Of a DNA stretch of 64,000 nucleotides, positions 60,100 through 64,000 are shown piece after piece. How positions within the stretch are numbered: position 1 is the stretch's first letter; the number at the start of each line of letters is the position of its first letter. The notes beneath the pieces were generated by a model that ran no database searches, was not told where the DNA came from, and saw only the letters and a program-made list of their open reading frames with translations. Origin of the DNA: an uncultured Lachnospira sp. (GTDB lineage Bacteria; Bacillota; Clostridia; Lachnospirales; Lachnospiraceae); contig CAJUKN010000009.1 of the NCBI GenBank assembly GCA_910587485.1, forward strand, positions 53,289 to 117,288, given 5' to 3'. Position numbers and translations under genes: made by a program.

Positions 60100-60258
60100 C
60101 CTCATCAAGGAAATTCCCACTTCAATGCTACAGAGACATAAGTGGAGGTGAGGACTTGCTTGTTTCAGTGAAAATATAAGCTCCTACTCAAAAACTGCAA
60201 TAATAGCTATGAGGTTATGAGCAAGTAGCGTAGCGGATGGCAAATATCCGCTTTGACT
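60098..60258 (-). mobile_element. Miniature IS200/IS605-like element
   Basis: AACCTCATCAAGGAAATTCC, with a hairpin formed by CCCACTTCAATG and CATAAGTGG, is the reverse complement of the right end at 19690-19745. The other edge has AGCAAGTAGC then GCGGATGGCAAATATCCGC, a hairpin, and TTTGAC. It inserts exactly between the two fumarase genes. Confidence 0.58.
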
Positions 60259-60259
60259 T

Positions 60260-60447
60260 TTGCGTTTAGCCATATGTTTAAATGGAAAAACATATAAGAA
60301 CATCAATAAAACAAGTAAAATAAAGAAATTGGAAAAGAAAAAACGAAGGTTGCAGCGTAGTATATCCAAAAAATATACAAAAAGTAAGAAAGGGGAATGT
60401 TATAAGAAAACGAGCAACATTATAAAAAGTGAAAAGAAATTATTATA
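60260..60447 (+). pseudogene. TnpB-like transposase fragment
   Basis: About 62 codons resemble the middle of an IS605-type TnpB: LNGKTYKNINKTSKIKKLEK, KKRRLQRSISKKY and KKTSNIIKSEKKLL. The RuvC residues and the zinc finger are absent, and a stop precedes the frame. The nearest relatives I recall have CSNGKxYKNINKT, followed by VKKLEKxLxRLQR. It is therefore a dead remnant, left between the fumarase genes. Confidence 0.7.
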
Positions 60448-60531
60448 AATCTGTAAAGCAACACTTAAAAGTTGATACAGATATGTACGATGAAGTTATT
60501 AACTTTTTATAAGTTTTCAGTAACAAGACGA

Positions 60532-61080
60532 ATGGATAAGTATATAAAAGCACCTATAAGCAATGAAGATGCAGCTTTGCTTAAGGTTGGAGATTATGTA
60601 TATATAACAGGTACAATATATACAGCAAGAGATGCTGCACATAAAAGAATGGCGGAATCGTTACAAAAAGGAGAAAAACTTCCTTTTGACATAAAAAATA
60701 ATATGATTTATTATATGGGACCTTCACCTGCTAGAGAAGGCAGACCAATAGGTTCAGCAGGACCAACCACAGCAAGCAGAATGGATAAATACACACCTGA
60801 ATTATTGGATTTAGGTCTTGTGGGAATGATTGGAAAAGGGAAGCGTTCTAAGGAAGTTATCGATGCAATGATAAGAAACAAGGCAGTATATTTTGCGGCT
60901 GTAGGAGGTGCAGGAGCAATACTTTCACAGAGAATTAAAGAAGCCCAAGTAATAGCCTATGATGATTTAGGAACAGAAGCTATACGAAAATTAGAAGTTG
61001 AAAATTTCCCAGTAATTGTAGTGATTGACAGTAATGGAAATAATTTATATGAATCAGCAATAAAGGAGTTTAATAAGTGA
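60532..61080 (+). CDS. Class I fumarase, beta (C-terminal) subunit
   Basis: A 182-residue subunit completing the fumarase active site. GDYVYITGTIYTARDAAHKR, YYMGPSPAREGRPIGSAGPT, TASRMDKYTPELLDLGLVGM and the GKGKRS motif match the family. The ATG at 60532 has no good Shine-Dalgarno; an in-frame ATG at 60490 would add 14 residues. The transposon remnant upstream may have replaced its original leader. It overlaps the following membrane gene by four bases. Confidence 0.9.
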   Translation: MDKYIKAPISNEDAALLKVGDYVYITGTIYTARDAAHKRMAESLQKGEKLPFDIKNNMIYYMGPSPAREGRPIGSAGPTTASRMDKYTPELLDLGLVGMIGKGKRSKEVIDAMIRNKAVYFAAVGGAGAILSQRIKEAQVIAYDDLGTEAIRKLEVENFPVIVVIDSNGNNLYESAIKEFNK

Positions 61081-62147
61081 GTAAGCGCAGAGTAATTGAT
61101 ATACTGTTTTTGTTAATTATATTTGGCTTAACCGTATATTATATATTTTATGGACAAGATATTGATTTACAAACACTTTTTGAAAGAATATGTGAGGCGG
61201 ATATTCGATGGCTCTTATTGGCAGTTGTTGCAATAGTTGCCCATATTTTTAGCGAATCTTGCGTTATTCATTTTTTATTTAAAGATATTGGAATATATAC
61301 AAAAAGATTTACTTGTTTCTTATATTCATGTGTTGGATTCTTTTTTTGTTGTATTACACCATCATCTACAGGCGGGCAGCCGGCTCAAATGTTTTATATG
61401 AAAAAAAATAAAATACCAGTGTCAATATCTTCTGTTGTGATGATGATTATAACCATAGCTTATAAGTTAGTATTAGTAGTAGCTGGTTTGTTTTTAATTT
61501 TATTTGACCATAAATTTATAGAAACATATTTAAGTGATATCATGTTCTTTTTTATATTAGGAATTGTGATTAATGTTGTGGTTGTCGCATTTATGTTTTT
61601 AGTATTATTTAATCAAACTGTTGCCAAAAAGATTATTCAAGGTATTTTATATCTTCTTAAAAAGATACATTTATTAAAAAGAAGTGAAAAGTTAGAAAAA
61701 AGAATTGATAATTTTTTAAATTCTTATACAGAAACGGCAAAATATTTAAAGAGTCATATTAGTATTTTTATAAAGGCATTGCTTGTAACTACTTTTGAAA
61801 GATTTTCATATTTTTTTGTAACCTATTTTGTATATAAGTCTTATGGGTTATCAGGAAGCAGTATGTATGTCGTTGTAATGCTGCAATGTGTTATATCACT
61901 TTCTGTAGATATGCTTCCATTACCGGGTGGTATGGGTATTACAGAAGTATTATTTAAACGTATATATTTACCAATATTTGGAGAAGCATTGCTTTTTCCG
62001 GGTATGATATTAAGTCGTTCGTTGACATTTTATACAGAATTAATACTATGTGCTGTTTTTACTTTATTTGCACATGTATATATTGGACGTTTTACCAAAA
62101 AGGAAATAGAACAAATGGAAACTTATCATAAAGATTTTTCATCATAA
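61077..62147 (+). CDS. YbhN/lysylphosphatidylglycerol synthase-type membrane protein
   Basis: A 356-residue membrane protein (UPF0104, YbhN-like flippase-type domain) with about eight transmembrane helices. The family segment CCITPSSTGGQPAQMFYMKK and LPLPGGMGITEVLFKRIYLP are clear. The MprF aminoacyltransferase half is missing. The start is GTG at 61077 overlapping the fumarase beta stop (GTGA), with AAAGGAG upstream. Its substrate is probably a lipid, not identified. Confidence 0.88.
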   Translation: MSKRRVIDILFLLIIFGLTVYYIFYGQDIDLQTLFERICEADIRWLLLAVVAIVAHIFSESCVIHFLFKDIGIYTKRFTCFLYSCVGFFFCCITPSSTGGQPAQMFYMKKNKIPVSISSVVMMIITIAYKLVLVVAGLFLILFDHKFIETYLSDIMFFFILGIVINVVVVAFMFLVLFNQTVAKKIIQGILYLLKKIHLLKRSEKLEKRIDNFLNSYTETAKYLKSHISIFIKALLVTTFERFSYFFVTYFVYKSYGLSGSSMYVVVMLQCVISLSVDMLPLPGGMGITEVLFKRIYLPIFGEALLFPGMILSRSLTFYTELILCAVFTLFAHVYIGRFTKKEIEQMETYHKDFSS

Positions 62148-62531
62148 AATTTTATTTTTACAAGGAATAGATAAATGCTGTATTTAAAATTAATCTTTAG
62201 TTCGTTTTAAGTATATTGCTTATTATAAGAGTTGAATTACTTACAATAAATTATGTATTAAAATTGATATTTTGTTAGTGTTAGTATTTTGTTGTTTGAT
62301 AATTTATTAGGTAGAAAAAGATTAAATTTTATATAGTTCATTTTTTATATAGATATATTTTCCATTGTGATTCATTTATAAATATTTGTTATAATTATAT
62401 AAATAAATTTATTTTATTTGTATAATATAAAACTTTAACATATCATAAGCAAGATTAGACTTCTATAAGTTGGAGTAGTTCACAAATAAGGCTACAATTA
62501 CTGTTATAGAAAGAGAAAGGATTGTAATATT
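62148..62531. other. AT-rich intergenic region
   Basis: 384 bases before psd with no credible ORF. I see TATAAT-like sequences (for example near 62420) but cannot assign a -35. No repeat of the families described above is present. Confidence 0.4.
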
Positions 62532-63407
62532 ATGAAATATATGGATAGGACAGGTGCTATACAAGGCAGTGATGATATACAAGATAGATTTTTAAAAGGT
62601 CTTTATTCTAATGTAATAGGAAGATTTTTTATATCGTTGCTTATACGCCCTTGTGTATCAAAAGTGGGTGGGCGGTTATTGTCAACAAAATTGTCTGGCA
62701 AGATTGTTCCTTCTTTTTGTAAAAGTAATCATATTGATTTAAGTATTTATGATAAACAAGAATTTGATTCATATAATGATTTTTTTACAAGAAAACTTTT
62801 AGAAGATAAACAAGAAATTGATTATAATCCAACTCATTTGGTTAGTCCATGTTATTCTAAACTCAGTGTGTATCCTATTGCTAAAAATATGTCATTTAAA
62901 GTAAAAAATACAAGATATACATTGGCAAGATTACTTAGAAGTAAAAAGTTAGCATCAAAGTATGAGGGAGGTGTTGTCTGTATTTTTCGATTAACAGTTG
63001 ATGATTATCATAGATATATGTATATTGATGATGGATATCAGACTCAAGAAAGGAAAATCAAAGGTGTTTTTCATACAGTTAATCCAGTTGCTAATGATGT
63101 GTATCCAATATACAAGGAAAATACAAGAGCATACAGTGTACTTCAATCAAAAAATTTTGGCAATGTTATTATGATGGAGGTTGGCGCTCTTTTAGTAGGA
63201 AAAATTAGAAATCATCATTGTTGTTGTAATGTGAAAAGAGGAGAAGAAAAAGGTTATTTTGAATTTGGTGGTTCTTCAATTATCTTGATTTTTCAAAAGG
63301 ATAAAATAAAGATGGATAAAGATATTTGGAATAATTCTATAAATGGTATAGAAACAAAAATTGGTATGGGTGAAAAAATTGGAGAAAAATTTACAATTAA
63401 TAGTTGA
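62532..63407 (+). CDS. psd: Phosphatidylserine decarboxylase proenzyme
   Basis: A 291-residue proenzyme that self-cleaves and makes phosphatidylethanolamine. LTVDDYHRYMYIDDG is the family's DYHR motif, and FGGSSIILIF near the end is the processing site where the Ser becomes the pyruvoyl group. GGLLSTKLSGKI near the N-terminus (reading GGRLLSTKLSGKIVPSF) is usual in clostridial forms. AAAGGA precedes the ATG. A tRNA-Ser promoter overlaps its stop codon. Confidence 0.93.
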   Translation: MKYMDRTGAIQGSDDIQDRFLKGLYSNVIGRFFISLLIRPCVSKVGGRLLSTKLSGKIVPSFCKSNHIDLSIYDKQEFDSYNDFFTRKLLEDKQEIDYNPTHLVSPCYSKLSVYPIAKNMSFKVKNTRYTLARLLRSKKLASKYEGGVVCIFRLTVDDYHRYMYIDDGYQTQERKIKGVFHTVNPVANDVYPIYKENTRAYSVLQSKNFGNVIMMEVGALLVGKIRNHHCCCNVKRGEEKGYFEFGGSSIILIFQKDKIKMDKDIWNNSINGIETKIGMGEKIGEKFTINS

Positions 63408-63432
63408 CATCTATAAAATTATTTGATATAAT
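63404..63432 (+). promoter_or_regulatory. tRNA-Ser promoter
   Basis: TTGACA (63404-63409), 17 bases, TATAAT (63427-63432), a perfect consensus promoter overlapping the psd stop codon. Confidence 0.85.
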
Positions 63433-63456
63433 TGCTATCGTGATTAATATTGGTAT

Positions 63457-63544
63457 GGAGAAGTACTCAAGAGGTTGAAGAGGCGCCCCTGCTAAGGGTG
63501 TAGGTCGGGCAACCGGCGCGAGGGTTCAAATCCCTCCTTCTCCG
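63457..63544 (+). tRNA. tRNA-Ser (GCT anticodon)
   Basis: Acceptor GGAGAAG pairs with CTTCTCC; the anticodon loop CTGCTAA gives GCT; the long variable arm (GGTCGGGCAACCGGC region) marks a class II tRNA; the T-arm is GAGGG-TTCAAAT-CCCTC. Discriminator G. CCA is not encoded. Confidence 0.95.
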
Positions 63545-63557
63545 CTTGGCAGAGGAT

Positions 63558-63589
63558 GCCCGTAGACTGTATAGTTTATGGGCTTTTTT
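63558..63589 (+). terminator. Terminator after tRNA-Ser
   Basis: GCCCGTA pairs with TATGGGC (one G-T pair) and is followed by TTTTTT (63584-63589). Confidence 0.8.
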
Positions 63590-63817
63590 AATATATAGAC
63601 CCATGCAGAGCAAATATGTCACTAAAGTGACGCATGAGCTGCGCGATAAGTAGGAAAAGTAAATCTTCTTACTTGGTTATGTATACAAATAAAAAGGAAA
63701 CTATGTAGCTAAGCAGTTTGTATGATAAAAAATTTAAGGTATAAATATACTTAAATTGGTAAAAATAAGTTCAGAAGAATAAAAATAGAAAAAATTACAA
63801 AAAATTTAAAAAAGTTA
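63590..63817. other. Intergenic region before the rRNA promoter
   Basis: No gene. A small hairpin GTCAC-TAAA-GTGAC sits near 63620. The remainder is AT-rich. Confidence 0.4.
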
Positions 63818-63849
63818 TTGACATAATTTAATTATGATGGTAATATAAT
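63818..63849 (+). promoter_or_regulatory. Probable rRNA operon promoter
   Basis: TTGACA (63818-63823) with TAATAT at 17 bases (63841-63846) or TATAAT at 20 (63844-63849). A G+C-rich hairpin (GTCGC near 63853 with GCGAC near 63880) follows directly, as is usual at the start of rRNA transcripts. Confidence 0.65.
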
Positions 63850-64000
63850 CAAGTCGCCGCGAGCGGGAGCCGCAAAGAGCGACAAAAAGAAAAATAAAGA
63901 ATAATTAAAAGGTTATTCTTTTAGAAATAATTGAACCTTGAAAATAAATGCTAAATCGAAAAAACGATAGCAGAATAGTAAACCAACCCTGAAAATTCTA
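63850..64000 (+). other. Probable rRNA leader (operon continues past the window)
   Basis: The G+C-rich GCCGCGAGCGGGAGCCGC stem and the later TTGAACCTTGAAAATAAA box are typical of clostridial pre-16S leaders. No 16S sequence is reached before the window ends, so the rRNA gene itself is inferred. Confidence 0.5.

Noticed and set aside
36052..60258. CRISPR arrays among the many short repeats
   Set aside because: Repeats are dispersed, not regularly spaced, and there are no cas genes.

Overview
The window is low-GC DNA (about 30% G+C by eye) carrying the chromosomal replication origin of a Gram-positive anaerobe of the class Clostridia, most likely related to Lachnospirales. Evidence: the dnaA-dnaN-yaaA-recF-gyrB-gyrA and rpmH-rnpA-yidD-yidC-jag-mnmE-mnmG-rsmG blocks diverge around a DnaA-box cluster; TTG and GTG starts occur in core genes; rubrerythrin, a class I two-subunit fumarase, DUF3881 and DUF4446 genes and an FMN riboswitch are present. 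Housekeeping genes left of the origin are mostly on the minus strand and those right of it on the plus strand, as expected for leading-strand coding.

Layout. 1-9 kb: accessory metabolism and regulators (MarR/alcohol dehydrogenase/aldehyde dehydrogenase operon facing an Rrf2 gene, cupin, MATE exporter, GNAT, MerR-TipAS). 9.1-19.1 kb: a plus-strand defence island, hsdM-hsdS-[type I toxin locus]-[DinJ/YafQ]-hsdR-mcrB-mcrC, with a scar of two truncated genes and an IS200/IS605-type end on its right. 20-24.5 kb: a riboflavin operon under an FMN riboswitch, ending in a riboflavin kinase domain fused to an OmpR-type winged helix. 24.6-27.2 kb: redox and regulator genes, then tRNA-Arg. 27.6-41 kb: chemoreceptor, DUF3881, HD-GYP, serS, DUF4446, parB, parA, two parS sites, TraX, an atypical LuxR-type regulator with a coiled-coil neighbour, a hydrolase and rubrerythrin. 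41.1-57.2 kb: the origin core. 57.3-63.4 kb: rsmG, esterases, fumarase subunits split by a transposon remnant, a YbhN-like membrane protein and psd. 63.4-64 kb: tRNA-Ser and the promoter and leader of what is probably an rRNA operon beginning just past the window.

The intergenic regions are unusually rich in dispersed repeats. I see (i) a family of exactly 100-bp elements with terminal inverted repeats, (ii) three unrelated families of about 90-130 bp, here called alpha, beta and gamma, that mostly end at the Shine-Dalgarno of the next gene and carry short reading frames or small hairpins, and (iii) miniature IS200/IS605-like elements. The strongest candidates for new biology are the riboflavin kinase/winged-helix fusion, the type I toxin-antitoxin-like locus in the restriction island, and the repeat families that supply 5' leaders to unrelated genes. 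All coordinates and motifs were read by eye; no database search was run.
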